Source: an uncultured Prevotellaceae bacterium (lineage in GTDB: Bacteria > Bacteroidota > Bacteroidia > Bacteroidales > Muribaculaceae). From it: a stretch of 64,000 nt of DNA. Made by a program: the position numbers and the translations under genes. Under the pieces are notes generated by a model. It saw only the letters and a list, made by a program, of their open reading frames with translations, was not told the origin of the DNA and ran no database searches. Where the stretch lies: the NCBI GenBank assembly GCA_900318255.1, contig ONJX01000015.1:1-64000 (forward strand), given 5' to 3'. Below are positions 53,505 through 63,068 of the stretch, piece after piece (positions within the stretch are counted from its first letter, which is position 1; every line of letters begins with the position of its first letter).

Positions 53505-54287
53505 CTACTTGAAGTGGGTGCCTCCATGCAGGTCGCTCAAGCGAGCAGCATTGATGAGTACCACCTCGTTCACGCCGTGGTCGATTGCCGAGAAGGCGTT
53601 GTCGATAGCGGAATAGGCCGAGGGGTTGATAAGGCCCTTCTCGCGCAAGGCCTTGTACTGGGCGCGACGCAGCATGGGGATGACGCTCGACGCGTTGTCC
53701 TGGCTCATGAGCACGCCGCCATCATCGTCCATCACGTTAATCACCGTCACGTCGTAGGTGCTGGTGAGGGTGCGCGCTATCTCATAAGCAAACATCTTGA
53801 CGTCGCCATTGAGCAGGTTGCCCTTGCCATCGTGGGTGAGCGGAGCTATTACCGGCACCACGTTCTCCTCAAGGAGCTTGATGAGCATCGTGGTGTTCAC
53901 ACGGCGCACAGTGCCCACGCGTCCCACATTCACGGGCCTTACAGGCACCTTGGTGCTCTGCACCAAGTTCAGATCCACACCCGTGAGCCCCACGGCATTG
54001 AGGCCTCGCCACTGCATGATGGCAACCAGGCGCTTGTTGACGAGACCGCCATAGACCATTGTCACGAGGTCCATCACGCGGTCGTCGATGATGTCGCGAC
54101 CGTCACCAGTCTGGCGTATGGTAATGCCCATTTTCTCGGCCACCATCGACGCCATGGTGCCCTCGCCATGCACAAAGAGCTTTAGCCCCTCGATAGCGGC
54201 AAAGTCACGGATGAGTGCCTTCAGGTTCTGCGGGTCCTCAACCACAATGCCATCCACATTAACTATAGTAAGCCTCTTCATCTTCAA
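53505..54287 (-). CDS. degenerate acetylglutamate kinase homologue, probably inactive
   Basis: 260 residues, full length, clearly of the ArgB amino-acid kinase fold (VTMVYGGLVNKRLVAIMQWR, APLTHDGKGNLLN). Normal ArgB uses KxGG for ATP phosphate, HGGG for substrate, NxNAD for catalysis and a late Lys. Here they are: NVDG at 10-13 (Lys to Asn), HGEG at 40-43, LLNGDVK at 158-164 (Asp to Lys), and NPSAYSAIDNAF at 221-232 in place of the GMIPKLENSF-type segment with its Lys. The fold seems conserved while the chemistry is lost, so it may be a pseudokinase with regulatory role or a relict. A true argB may lie elsewhere. Start could also be the ATG six bases inside. Confidence 0.8.
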   Translation of the reverse strand: MKMKRLTIVNVDGIVVEDPQNLKALIRDFAAIEGLKLFVHGEGTMASMVAEKMGITIRQTGDGRDIIDDRVMDLVTMVYGGLVNKRLVAIMQWRGLNAVGLTGVDLNLVQSTKVPVRPVNVGRVGTVRRVNTTMLIKLLEENVVPVIAPLTHDGKGNLLNGDVKMFAYEIARTLTSTYDVTVINVMDDDGGVLMSQDNASSVIPMLRRAQYKALREKGLINPSAYSAIDNAFSAIDHGVNEVVLINAARLSDLHGGTHFK

Positions 54288-54290
54288 TTT

Positions 54291-54350
54291 TTTTTTAAGA
54301 CAATTAATGACAACATCTTTATGACATTTTTTATTAAAGACAAATTAATG
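54291..54350. repeat. left inverted repeat of GxxExxY cassette
   Basis: About 60 bp whose sequence (TTTTTTAAGACAATTAATGA onward) reads inverted at 54831-54890. In the first 34 aligned positions about 29 agree; further matches need small gaps. The GxxExxY gene lies between them. Confidence 0.7.
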
Positions 54351-54355
54351 CCATT

Positions 54356-54799
54356 TCATCTTTTTTGATTGTAATTATAAATCACATGACCATCTGTAGA
54401 AATAATTTGATTGGTCTTCTTATCATAGAAATACCTTTCCACGAGGGCGGAGGTAGGGTAAAAATTAACCAATACACCACATTGCATCTGCAAAAGTCGC
54501 ATATAATTAAACAACTGAGCACGATGTACTCCTGTCACATCAGAAACCGCCTTGCATTCCACAATAATGTCATCTTTGCAAATAAAATCCACACGAAATG
54601 TTGCCTCCATAGGAACCCCACGATAATGAGGATGGAATGTCATCTCCCTAACAAAAGGAATCTTTTTCTCTTTTAATTCAAGCTCCATGCCCTCCTGATA
54701 GCACGACTCATTAAGTCCTGGCCCTAGAACAGAGTGGACATCATAGATGGCTCCCACCACATCATAGACTCTTTTTTTTAAAGCATTTAAATCTATCAT
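54356..54799 (-). CDS. GxxExxY family protein (PD-(D/E)XK-like)
   Basis: 147 residues starting MIDLNALKKRVYDVVGAIYD (a longer frame adds no homology). Family motif GPGLNESCYQ gives GxxExxY; then FRVDFICKDDIIVECKAV supplies the D...ExK core of a PD-(D/E)XK nuclease-like fold, so a nuclease activity on RNA or DNA is plausible though untested for the family. AT-rich and single. It sits between inverted repeats (54291-54350, 54831-54890), next to prfB, like a mobile cassette. Confidence 0.85.
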   Translation of the reverse strand: MIDLNALKKRVYDVVGAIYDVHSVLGPGLNESCYQEGMELELKEKKIPFVREMTFHPHYRGVPMEATFRVDFICKDDIIVECKAVSDVTGVHRAQLFNYMRLLQMQCGVLVNFYPTSALVERYFYDKKTNQIISTDGHVIYNYNQKR

Positions 54800-54830
54800 T
54801 GTAAAATATGACTTTTTTGATAGTAACAGC

Positions 54831-54930
54831 ATAAATTGTCCTTAATTAAAGAAAAACAAAAAGATATTGTCATTCATTGTCTTTAAAAAGAGAGCTATTC
54901 GTCGGAATCCCATTAGGTAGGCCTTGATGA
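54831..54930. repeat. right inverted repeat plus decayed copy of prfB 3' end
   Basis: The first 60 bp (54831-54890) are the inverted partner of 54291-54350. The full 101-bp unit (54830-54930) is a direct tandem copy of 54931-55031. Its right part is a decayed copy of the last prfB codons (ATCAAGGCCTACCTAATGGG on the minus strand), with a small deletion that shifts frame. Confidence 0.85.
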
Positions 54931-55031
54931 CATAAATTGTCTTGAATTAAAGAAAAACAAAAAGAGGTTGTCATTCATTGTCTTTAAAAAAGAGCTATTC
55001 GTCGGTGGAGAATTCCATCAGGTAGGCTTTG
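54931..55031. repeat. second tandem copy, carrying the real prfB end
   Basis: Direct repeat of 54830-54930 with a 101-bp period. It contains the functional last twelve codons of prfB. The arrangement indicates that the segment between prfB and the GxxExxY gene was duplicated, preserving prfB. Confidence 0.85.
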
Positions 55032-56108
55032 ATGAAGTTGTCGATGTCGCCATCCATGACAGCACCCACGTTGCTGGTCTGGTAGTTAGTGCGGTGGTCC
55101 TTGACGCGGCGGTCATCGAAGACGTAGCTGCGTATCTGGCTACCCCACTCTATCTTCTTCTTGCTGTCCTCGATTTTGCGCTGCTCCTGGCGGCGGTGCT
55201 CGAGCTCCTTGTTATAGAGGATTGACTTGAGGTTGCGTAGAGCATTCTCGCGGTTCTTGGGCTGGTCGCGCGTCTCGGTGTTCTCAACGAGGATTTCCTC
55301 CTCCTCGCCAGTGTAGGGGTCCTTGAACTGGTAGCGCACGCGCACACCACTCTCCACCTTGTTCACGTTCTGACCACCGGCGCCGCTGCTGCGGAAGGTG
55401 TCCCACGAGATGCGCGCCGGGTCGAGGACTATCTCGATGGTGTCGTCAACCATAGGGCTGACAAAGACCGAGGCAAACGAGGTCATGCGCTTGCCCTGGG
55501 CATTATAGGGCGACACACGCACTAGGCGATGCACGCCATTCTCGCTCTTGAGGTATCCGTAGGCAAAATCGCCCTCGATGCCAATGGTCACACTCTTGAT
55601 GCCCGCCTCGTCACCGTCAACCAGGTGCTGGATGGCAGTCTTGTAGCCATGCTTCTCACACCATCGCAGGTACATGCGCATGAGCATCGACGCCCAGTCT
55701 TGGCTCTCGGTGCCGCCGGCTCCCGAGTTAATCTTCATGATGGCGCTGAGCTTGTCTTCCTCACGCCGCAGCATGTTGCGCAGCTCCAGCTTCTCCACTT
55801 TGTCGAGCGCGTCGGCATAGAGCGCGTCGAGTTCGTCCTCGGTGAGCACGCCTTCTTTCACGAAGTCGAAGCCCACTTCCACTTCACCCACTGCCGCCTC
55901 CACTTCCTCGCATTTCTCAATCCACATCTTCAGTGTCTTGATTTTGCGCATCTGCGCTTCGGCCTTCTTTTGGTCACTCCAGAAATCGGGCACATGAGTG
56001 CGCAATTCCTCTTCTTCTACTTGGATTTTCTTGCTATCGATGTCAAAGATACCTCCTCAACGCATCCTTGCGTTCTTGTATCTCTTTTAGTTGGTCGGTT
56101 GTAATCAT
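54995..56108 (-). CDS. prfB: peptide chain release factor 2, with programmed +1 frameshift
   Basis: About 370 residues by frameshifting. Frame 1 starts ATG at 56108 (MITTDQLKEIQERKDALRRY) and hits TGA at 56045-56043. A +1 slip at CTT-TGA-C enters the main frame, which runs to the TAG at 54995. The C-terminal domain has the GGQ motif (SGAGGQNVNKVESG) for peptidyl-tRNA hydrolysis; the SPF recognition tripeptide reads SPY (LVRVSPYNAQGKR). The TTG at 56005 in automated frames is not the start. Termination at UGA and UAA; frameshifting depends on RF2 level. Confidence 0.96.
56042..56057 (-). promoter_or_regulatory. prfB recoding site
   Basis: On the minus strand AGGAGG (56057-56052), TAT, CTT and TGAC (56045-56042): an internal Shine-Dalgarno three bases from the CUU-UGA-C slippery sequence, the classic autoregulatory arrangement. 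Confidence 0.95.
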
Positions 56109-56204
56109 CTGAGCTCAATGATTTAGGGGTTAATAAATTAAGTGTTAAATTATAAATGTTAAGTGTTAAGCACTTCTATATTATGAATTATGCATTGCCG
56201 TGAA

Positions 56205-58067
56205 TTAAAGAAAATCAACGTTTAGTTTTTCTTCTTTCTTGCCTTTGGGACGGTAATCGACGGCATACATCGCATCGATCAACTTGGCATAGCGCTTGTT
56301 GACCACCGCGCGCCTTATCTTGAGCGTGTTGGTGAGCTCGCCACTCTCCATGGTGAAGGGGCGTGGCAGCAACACAAAGCGCTTTATCTGCTCATAGCTC
56401 GCCAGGTCCTTCTGATACTCGTTGATGAGCTTCTCTATCATCTCGTGAACCTTGGGGTCGTTGACCAGCTCCTCGTTGTTCTTGAACTTGACTTTGTGCT
56501 TAGTGGCCCACATGCTCAGCTCGTCGAAGTCGGGCACGATGAGCGCGCTCACATATTTCTTGCCGTCGCCTATCACTGCCACCTGCGCCATGTATTTGTC
56601 CTGAGCCAGCAACGTCTCGAGCTGCTGTGGCGCTATGTACTTGCCGTTGCTAGTCTTGTAGAGGTCTTTCAGGCGCTCGGTCATGACCAGGTGCCCTTTC
56701 TCGGTGAGCTCCCCGCAGTCGCCAGTGTGGAACCATCCGTCGGCATCAATGGCCTGTGCTGTCTCCTCGGGCTTGTTGTAGTAGCCGCGCATCACGGTGG
56801 GGCCTTTCACCAAAATCTCGTTCTGGTCGCCTATTTTCACCTTCACGCCAGGAATGGGCTCACCTATGGTGCCCAGCTCCCACCCCTGATTAGGATAGAA
56901 GCACACCGAGGCGTTAGTCTCGCTCAGCCCGTAGCCTATCACGATGTTAATGCCCACGGCATGGAGCAGAGCAGTGATATTATCGCTGAGCATGGCCCCG
57001 GCAGTGGGAAAGAGCTTGCCGTTCTCCACGCCAATGGCCTTGCGCAGACGTGAATACACCTTCTTCTCGAAATACTGGTATTGCTTCTCGATGAGATAGG
57101 GTGCCTTCTTGCCGTTGCGCGCATACTTGATGTTGCGAGTCTTGCCCACGCGTATGGCGGTCTTAAACAACGTCTTGACCACTGGCTTGGCATTGTTCAC
57201 GTTGTCCATAATGGCTGTATATACCTTCTCCCAGAACCGCGGCACGCTGCACATGCAGTTAGGGCTTATCTCCTTCACCGAGCGCTGAATGTCTCGCGGG
57301 TCGTAGTTGATGGCCACCACCAGGCCATGAATGAGGCAATACATGGTCCAGCCTAGCTCAAAGATGTGACTCAGAGGCAAGAAGCTGAGCGACACGTCAT
57401 TGTCGTCAACGTAGGTGAGACGCATGCCATGAGCCATCATCGCCGCGCTGAAGTTGCTGTGGGTGAGCATCACGCCCTTGGGCTGACCTGTAGTACCCGA
57501 GGTGTAGATGAGATACATCAGGTCATCGGGCCGACCATCCTCCATGCGCTTTGCCAGCGCGCTGCGCTCTAGCTCTCCCGCCTGGCCACCCTCGCTCAGG
57601 AAGCGGCGCCAAGTGGTGACATTCTTCAGTTGCGTGTCAACCTCGACCCGGGTGTTCATCACCACCACCAGTTTCAGGCACGGACACTCGTCTAAGAGCT
57701 GCATGGCAATGTCATATTGCTCCTGTCCACCCACCATTAGCACCGTCGAGCCCGAGTCGTTGATAATATAGGCAGCTTCGTCCTTGCTGCTGGTGGCATA
57801 GATGGGCACCGGCACAGCGCAGTTGTAGAACGACGCAAAGTGCGTAATCAGTATCTCGGGGCAATTCTGTGAGAACACCGCCACTTTGCCCTGAGGCTCC
57901 ACGCCAGCTTGCAGCAGGGCATGAGCGCAGCGCTCTATGTCTTGCTTGAAACTCTTCCACGACATCGACGTCCACTGGTCGGTCAAGTAGTCACGGTAGC
58001 GCAACGCCTCGCGGTTGCCATATTTCTTCGCCTGGTTGCTAATCAGGCTCACAAATTCGTTTTGCAT
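56205..58067 (-). CDS. long-chain acyl-CoA synthetase (AMP-binding)
   Basis: 620 residues, FadD15/LACS type adenylating enzyme that activates fatty acids. Start MQNEFVSLISNQAKKYGNRE; an upstream frame to 58121 has no homology and overlaps the promoter. P-loop YTSGTTGQPKGVMLTHSN near 192-209, GYGLSETNA near 375, the A8 WFHTGDCGEL near 445 and the late Lys (A10 region) visible. Complete. Promoter at 58091-58122. Confidence 0.95.
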   Translation of the reverse strand: MQNEFVSLISNQAKKYGNREALRYRDYLTDQWTSMSWKSFKQDIERCAHALLQAGVEPQGKVAVFSQNCPEILITHFASFYNCAVPVPIYATSSKDEAAYIINDSGSTVLMVGGQEQYDIAMQLLDECPCLKLVVVMNTRVEVDTQLKNVTTWRRFLSEGGQAGELERSALAKRMEDGRPDDLMYLIYTSGTTGQPKGVMLTHSNFSAAMMAHGMRLTYVDDNDVSLSFLPLSHIFELGWTMYCLIHGLVVAINYDPRDIQRSVKEISPNCMCSVPRFWEKVYTAIMDNVNNAKPVVKTLFKTAIRVGKTRNIKYARNGKKAPYLIEKQYQYFEKKVYSRLRKAIGVENGKLFPTAGAMLSDNITALLHAVGINIVIGYGLSETNASVCFYPNQGWELGTIGEPIPGVKVKIGDQNEILVKGPTVMRGYYNKPEETAQAIDADGWFHTGDCGELTEKGHLVMTERLKDLYKTSNGKYIAPQQLETLLAQDKYMAQVAVIGDGKKYVSALIVPDFDELSMWATKHKVKFKNNEELVNDPKVHEMIEKLINEYQKDLASYEQIKRFVLLPRPFTMESGELTNTLKIRRAVVNKRYAKLIDAMYAVDYRPKGKKEEKLNVDFL

Positions 58068-58090
58068 AGTTTTCCATTGATTTGAATTTG

Positions 58091-58122
58091 CAAAAATAGT
58101 GAAAAATCCTCTACTTTGCAAC
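58091..58122 (-). promoter_or_regulatory. promoter of the acyl-CoA synthetase gene
   Basis: GTTG at 58122-58119, 20-bp spacer and TATTTTTG at 58098-58091 on the minus strand, 24 bp before the start at 58067. Confidence 0.7.
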
Positions 58123-58197
58123 TATCTTTCCCATTTTTGACAACTTGCACAATTAACCACAGCAATAATTCGTTATAGTAGAAAAACATACGCTATT

Positions 58198-58710
58198 ATG
58201 ACACAAGAAATTTACCTGGCTGGCGGATGCTTTTGGGGCACCGAGCATTTCTTTAAGCTGATTGACGGAGTGGTTGACACCCAAGTGGGATATGCTAACG
58301 GCACTGTAGAGAACCCAACCTACGAGCAAGTGTGTACTCACCGCACGGGACACGCCGAGACCGTGCGCGTGGTCTATGACCCCGAGAAGATTGGGCTCGA
58401 GTTCCTGCTCGACATGTATTTCAAGGCCATAGACCCAACGCTCGAGGACCAGCAAGGCCACGACGTGGGGCCGCAGTACCGCACCGGCATTTACTACACC
58501 CACCCTGCCCAGCTGCCCATCATCAAGCAGCGCGTGGCAGTAGAGGCCGAGCGCTACTTCAAGCCCATCGTCACCGAGGTGCTGCCACTGAGCTGCTTCT
58601 ACCCCGCCGAGGAATATCACCAGGACTACCTCGACAAGAACCCCGACGGATACTGCCACCTGCCCCTGGGCCTCTTCGAGCTAGCCCGCCGCGCCAAGCC
58701 CTCGCGGTAA
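58198..58710 (+). CDS. msrA: peptide methionine (S)-S-oxide reductase
   Basis: 170 residues. GCFWGTEHFF gives the catalytic Cys11 region, YANGTVENPTYEQVCT and HDVGPQYRTGIYY complete the substrate and catalytic motifs. Repairs oxidised methionine using thioredoxin. No MsrB domain is fused. Divergent from the acyl-CoA synthetase. Confidence 0.97.
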   Translation: MTQEIYLAGGCFWGTEHFFKLIDGVVDTQVGYANGTVENPTYEQVCTHRTGHAETVRVVYDPEKIGLEFLLDMYFKAIDPTLEDQQGHDVGPQYRTGIYYTHPAQLPIIKQRVAVEAERYFKPIVTEVLPLSCFYPAEEYHQDYLDKNPDGYCHLPLGLFELARRAKPSR

Positions 58711-59147
58711 CATTTAGAATAGAGAGCCGCTCTTTATGGTTGCAAGAATTCACGCCATGAAGACAGATGGGCACAGCAAAGAGCACTTCAACACTTTTTC
58801 TTGTTTTTTTATAGAAACACGGCATGGCTAGAGCCAGCTCCACCCAACTCTACACTTCACACTTTTTTAAACCCACAAACACCTTGAAATCAAGCGATTG
58901 TAAATAATACTTTGCAAAAAATCAGGAGGAGCCTTGACGAAAACAAGAAATAATAGTATTGTTTTTTCATAATAAAGCTTAGCGGAGAATATAAAGCTAG
59001 TGTTCTCCCATTTGCATTTTTCCTTGATTGATTACTTCCTAATTCTTTGTCGCTCGCAAAGATTATTGACAATGCTTAAATTGGCTAAAATAATTCAATA
59101 TTCAGGAGAAATAATAAAAATCAATTCAACTTATTGATTTTTTTTGC
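58711..59147. other. gene-free intergenic stretch
   Basis: No gene is visible on either strand in this AT-rich stretch. A weak hairpin GGAGAA/TTCTCC lies at 58984-59008. It marks the left boundary of the type I restriction island. Confidence 0.6.
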
Positions 59148-59155
59148 TAATTTTG
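59148..59155 (+). promoter_or_regulatory. putative -7 box of hsdR
   Basis: TAATTTTG, 65 bp before the ATG at 59220; no obvious TTTG at -33. Confidence 0.4.
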
Positions 59156-59219
59156 TCAGTTTATTGGGTTATTATTGCCCAATCTATTTCTTAATCAGCA
59201 ACTTCTCATAATACCTATT

Positions 59220-61538
59220 ATGGCGAACATAGCAAAACAACAACTATCAGAGGAAGATATAAAGTTTCAGTATATCACTCCTGCCATCGTAGAAACTGCT
59301 GGCTGGAACAAGAAGAATATTCGCATGGAATATTACTTTACTGATGGCAGAGTAATATTTCAAGGCAAGTTGCATGCTCGCCAAAAAGGTAAGAAAGCCG
59401 ACTATCTGTTGTCAATAGATGATAACATGCCGATAGCTATTGTTGAAGCTAAAGACAACAACAAGCCACTGGGCGGTGGCATGCAACAGGCTATGGAATA
59501 TGCTCAAATTCTTGACTTGCCTTTTGCATACAGTTCTAATGGTGATGGTTTTTTGGAGCATGACTTTATAAAAAATACTGAGAGAGAGTTGGCCTTAGAC
59601 GAGTTTCCTACTCCAGAAGAATTAAAAAAACGCTGGCTGGATTCCAAGAATTTCACTGCCGAACAATTATCGGTGGTGTCACAACCTTTCTACTCCGACC
59701 CTTACACTTATGAGCCTCGTTATTATCAACGTATAGCAGTTAATCGCACTGTTGAAGCCATAGCTAAAGGTCAGAACAGAATCTTGATTGTTATGGCAAC
59801 CGGAACCGGCAAAACAATAACAGCGTTCCAAATCATCCATCGCTTGCGCGCTTCTGGCTTGAAGAAAAAGATACTTTATCTTGCCGACCGCAATATCTTA
59901 ATAGACCAAACCATGGTTCAAGACTTCAAACCATTCAAGAAAGTGATGACCAAGGTGAAAGGAGCGGCTATCGATTCGGCTTATGAGGTTTATATGGCTC
60001 TATACCACCAACTCGTATCGAACGAAGAAGGCAAGGAAGATCCATTTACTCAAGTTCAGCCGTCATTTTTCGACCTTATTATTGTCGATGAGTGTCATCG
60101 TGGCAGCGCTAAAGACGACTCGGCATGGCGTAAGGTTCTAGAATATTTCTCATCGGCAACACAAATTGGTATGACGGCAACTCCAAAAGCCGAAGTTGGA
60201 GCAAATAATCTTGATTATTTTGGCGACCCAATCTACATTTACTCACTGCTTCAAGGCATTCAAGACGGTTTCCTTGCACCATATCGTGTTACAAACAGTT
60301 TTATTAGCATTGACCTGCAAGGGTACACTCCTGATGATGACGAAAAGGACTTATTAGGGCAAGAGATAGAACAGAAACTTTATCAACGCAAGGATATTGG
60401 TCGCGAGATTGCATTTAAGCTCAGGCGTGAGATTGTGGCAAGGCGCATCACAAAGATGCTGCAACATATAGGTAGAATGACAAAAACCATAGTCTTCTGT
60501 ACTGACATCGACGAAGCAGAGGCAATGCGCAGCTTGCTTGTGAACTTAAATTCTGACTTGTGCAAGAAAGATTCACGCTATGTGATGCGCATTACAGGAG
60601 ATGACAACGTGGGAAAGAAGCAGCTAGACAACTTTATTGATGTTGACCAGCCCTATCCCACGGTGGTTACCACATCAGAATTACTGGCAACAGGCGTTGA
60701 CTGCAAGACATGCGGACTCATTGTCATCGATAAGGAAATAGGTTCCATGACAGAGTTTAAGCAGATTATAGGTAGAGGAACACGCCTGCGCACCGATAAA
60801 AACAAATGGCATCTGGAAATATTAGACTTCCGCAATGCTACTGCAAAATTCAAGGATCCTAAATTTGACGGCGACCCAGAACCTCCAGAGGGAGGAAAAC
60901 CTACCCACCCATATAAAAAGCATGAGGAAGAAGATGGAGATACAAGCATTGCCTCTGAACCTAAGCATGCCAAATATATTGTTGAGGGTCAGAATATCGC
61001 TATCAGCACCGAGATAGTGACGGTGCTTGGAGCAGATGGCAAAACCATGAGAACCGAGAGCGTCACCGACTTCACTAAAAAGCAGATAAAGAAGCGTTAC
61101 GCCACATTGAATGATTTCATTAAGGGCTGGACGGAGACTGAACGCAAAAGTGCCATTGTTGATGAATTAAAAGAATATGACGTTCTTATTGATGCGGTTA
61201 GAGAAAGCAACCCAGCATTGGCAAATGCCGACATCTTCGATGTGATTTGTCATGTAGCTTATGACCAGCCCCCTTTAACCCGAAGGGAAAGAGTCAATAA
61301 CGTCAAAAAGCGCAACTACTTTGGCAAATATGAGGGTAAAGCACGCCAAGTGCTAGAGGCGTTGCTTGAAAAATATGCCGACTACGGCATTTTGAATCTG
61401 GAAGATGAAGACATTCTCGACCATGACCCATTCAACAAGATAGGCAAGCCACAGAAGATTGTGAAACTATTTGGTGGGCCAGCACAATTTGAAATGGCAT
61501 TCAAAGAACTAGAGAACGAAATATATAAAACAGCATAA
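59220..61538 (+). CDS. hsdR: type I restriction endonuclease subunit R
   Basis: 772 residues. N-terminal PD-(D/E)XK nuclease: Asp61 and the IVEAK motif (EAK at 76-78). SF2 motor: Walker A TGTGKT (194-199), DECH box at 290-293, then MTATP (SAT-type motif) and a RecA2 region with motif VI IIGRGTRLR. C-terminal EcoEI-type domain to residue 772. The start at 59220 gives MANIAKQQLSEED; an in-frame ATG at 59175 is upstream of a good start context. Cleaves DNA after translocation, with HsdM and a specificity subunit; hsdM follows three bases later. Confidence 0.95.
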   Translation: MANIAKQQLSEEDIKFQYITPAIVETAGWNKKNIRMEYYFTDGRVIFQGKLHARQKGKKADYLLSIDDNMPIAIVEAKDNNKPLGGGMQQAMEYAQILDLPFAYSSNGDGFLEHDFIKNTERELALDEFPTPEELKKRWLDSKNFTAEQLSVVSQPFYSDPYTYEPRYYQRIAVNRTVEAIAKGQNRILIVMATGTGKTITAFQIIHRLRASGLKKKILYLADRNILIDQTMVQDFKPFKKVMTKVKGAAIDSAYEVYMALYHQLVSNEEGKEDPFTQVQPSFFDLIIVDECHRGSAKDDSAWRKVLEYFSSATQIGMTATPKAEVGANNLDYFGDPIYIYSLLQGIQDGFLAPYRVTNSFISIDLQGYTPDDDEKDLLGQEIEQKLYQRKDIGREIAFKLRREIVARRITKMLQHIGRMTKTIVFCTDIDEAEAMRSLLVNLNSDLCKKDSRYVMRITGDDNVGKKQLDNFIDVDQPYPTVVTTSELLATGVDCKTCGLIVIDKEIGSMTEFKQIIGRGTRLRTDKNKWHLEILDFRNATAKFKDPKFDGDPEPPEGGKPTHPYKKHEEEDGDTSIASEPKHAKYIVEGQNIAISTEIVTVLGADGKTMRTESVTDFTKKQIKKRYATLNDFIKGWTETERKSAIVDELKEYDVLIDAVRESNPALANADIFDVICHVAYDQPPLTRRERVNNVKKRNYFGKYEGKARQVLEALLEKYADYGILNLEDEDILDHDPFNKIGKPQKIVKLFGGPAQFEMAFKELENEIYKTA

Positions 61539-61541
61539 TAC

Positions 61542-63068
61542 ATGGCGGTAAACAATATTATAAAAAGGTTGCAGAACATCATGCGGCAAGACGCTGGCAT
61601 CAATGGTGACGCACAGCGCATTGAGCAAATGGTGTGGATGTTCTTCCTTAAAGTGTATGACACGCAAGAAGAAACCTGGGAGTACAAAGCCTTTAAAGAG
61701 AAAAGGACATTTGAATCAATAATTCCCGAAGAACTTAGATGGCGCAACTGGGCTATCGACAATAAAGATGGCTTGGCGCTAACGGGTGATGCATTGTTGT
61801 CATTTATTAATAACAACTTATTTCCTACTCTCAAGAATTTAAGTGTCACACGAGAGACACCTCGCTCGAAAAGTATTGTGAAGGAGGTCTTTGAGGATTT
61901 GAATCAATACATGAAGAACGGCACCTTGCTTCGGCAGGTCATTAATGTGATTAATGAGATTGAGTTTGATGATGCCGACGACCGCCACATGTTTGGCGAC
62001 ATTTATGAGGGAATACTGAAAGACTTGCAATCGGCCGGGAATGCCGGAGAGTTCTATACCCCTCGTGCTCTTACCGATTTCATCATCCAGCAACTAAACC
62101 CTCGTCTCGGAGAGGTTGTGGGAGACTTCACCTCGGGAACTGGTGGTTTCTTGACTTCGGCTCTCAACCATCTTTCATCACAAATAAAGACTGCCGACGA
62201 TGGGCGACTTTTCCAAAATTCAGTTATAGGTCAAGAATGGAAACCTCTACCATATCTGTTGTCTATCACCAATTTATTGCTTCATGATGTGGAAGCACCT
62301 AACATTCGCCATTGCGACTCGCTTGGTACAAAGATGTCTGATTTCAAAGAATCAGATAAAGTGGATGTGATTGCCATGAATCCACCATACGGAGGCAGTA
62401 CCGATGCAGCAGCAAAGAACAATTTCCCGATGGAATTCCGTTCGAGCGAAACAGCCGACTTGTTCATGGTATTGATAATGTATCGACTCAAAAAGGATGG
62501 TCGAGCAGCAGTAATCGTGCCCGATGGATTCTTATTTGGAGTGGATGGAGCAAAGTTGGCGATTAAGACAAAAATGCTTAAAGAGTTTAATCTGCACACC
62601 ATAGTGCGCTTGCCTGGCAGCATCTTTTCTCCTTATACCAGCATCGCTACCAATATCCTGTTCTTCAACAATGAGAAAGCTGATGACGCTCCATTAGGCT
62701 ATGCCACAAAAGAGACTTGGTTCTATCGCCTAGATATGCCTGAGGGCTACAAGCACTTCTCCAAAACGAAGCCTATGCGGTTAGAGCATTGCAAGCCCAT
62801 TATGGAGTGGTGGAATAATCGTGCCGAGATAGTAAATGAAGATGGTAGCGACGAGAAGTGCCGTTGCTTCAACGTTGAGAAGCTAGTGGAACTTGACTGC
62901 AACTTCGACCAATGCAAGTTCCCTAAGGATGAGGAAGAAATCTTACCGCCCAAAGAACTTCTTGAAAACTACTACAAGAAGCGTGCGGCTCTCGACCATG
63001 AGATAGATAAAACTCTTGCAGAGATACAAAGAATTTTAGGTATTGACATCAATAAAGAAACACTATGA
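61542..63068 (+). CDS. hsdM: type I DNA methyltransferase subunit M
   Basis: 508 residues, N6-adenine methylase. N-terminal HsdM helical domain (1-150), SAM motif I DFTSGTGGFL near 195-204, catalytic motif IV NPPYGG near 283, and a C-terminal specificity-subunit interface. Complete. Its TGA overlaps the next start (ATGA). Confidence 0.95.
   Translation: MAVNNIIKRLQNIMRQDAGINGDAQRIEQMVWMFFLKVYDTQEETWEYKAFKEKRTFESIIPEELRWRNWAIDNKDGLALTGDALLSFINNNLFPTLKNLSVTRETPRSKSIVKEVFEDLNQYMKNGTLLRQVINVINEIEFDDADDRHMFGDIYEGILKDLQSAGNAGEFYTPRALTDFIIQQLNPRLGEVVGDFTSGTGGFLTSALNHLSSQIKTADDGRLFQNSVIGQEWKPLPYLLSITNLLLHDVEAPNIRHCDSLGTKMSDFKESDKVDVIAMNPPYGGSTDAAAKNNFPMEFRSSETADLFMVLIMYRLKKDGRAAVIVPDGFLFGVDGAKLAIKTKMLKEFNLHTIVRLPGSIFSPYTSIATNILFFNNEKADDAPLGYATKETWFYRLDMPEGYKHFSKTKPMRLEHCKPIMEWWNNRAEIVNEDGSDEKCRCFNVEKLVELDCNFDQCKFPKDEEEILPPKELLENYYKKRAALDHEIDKTLAEIQRILGIDINKETL

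Noticed and set aside
56005..56108. prfB start at the TTG at 56005 (truncated N-terminus)
   Set aside because: A normal ATG start with the conserved Shine-Dalgarno and CTT-TGA-C recoding site lies upstream, giving the full-length factor.
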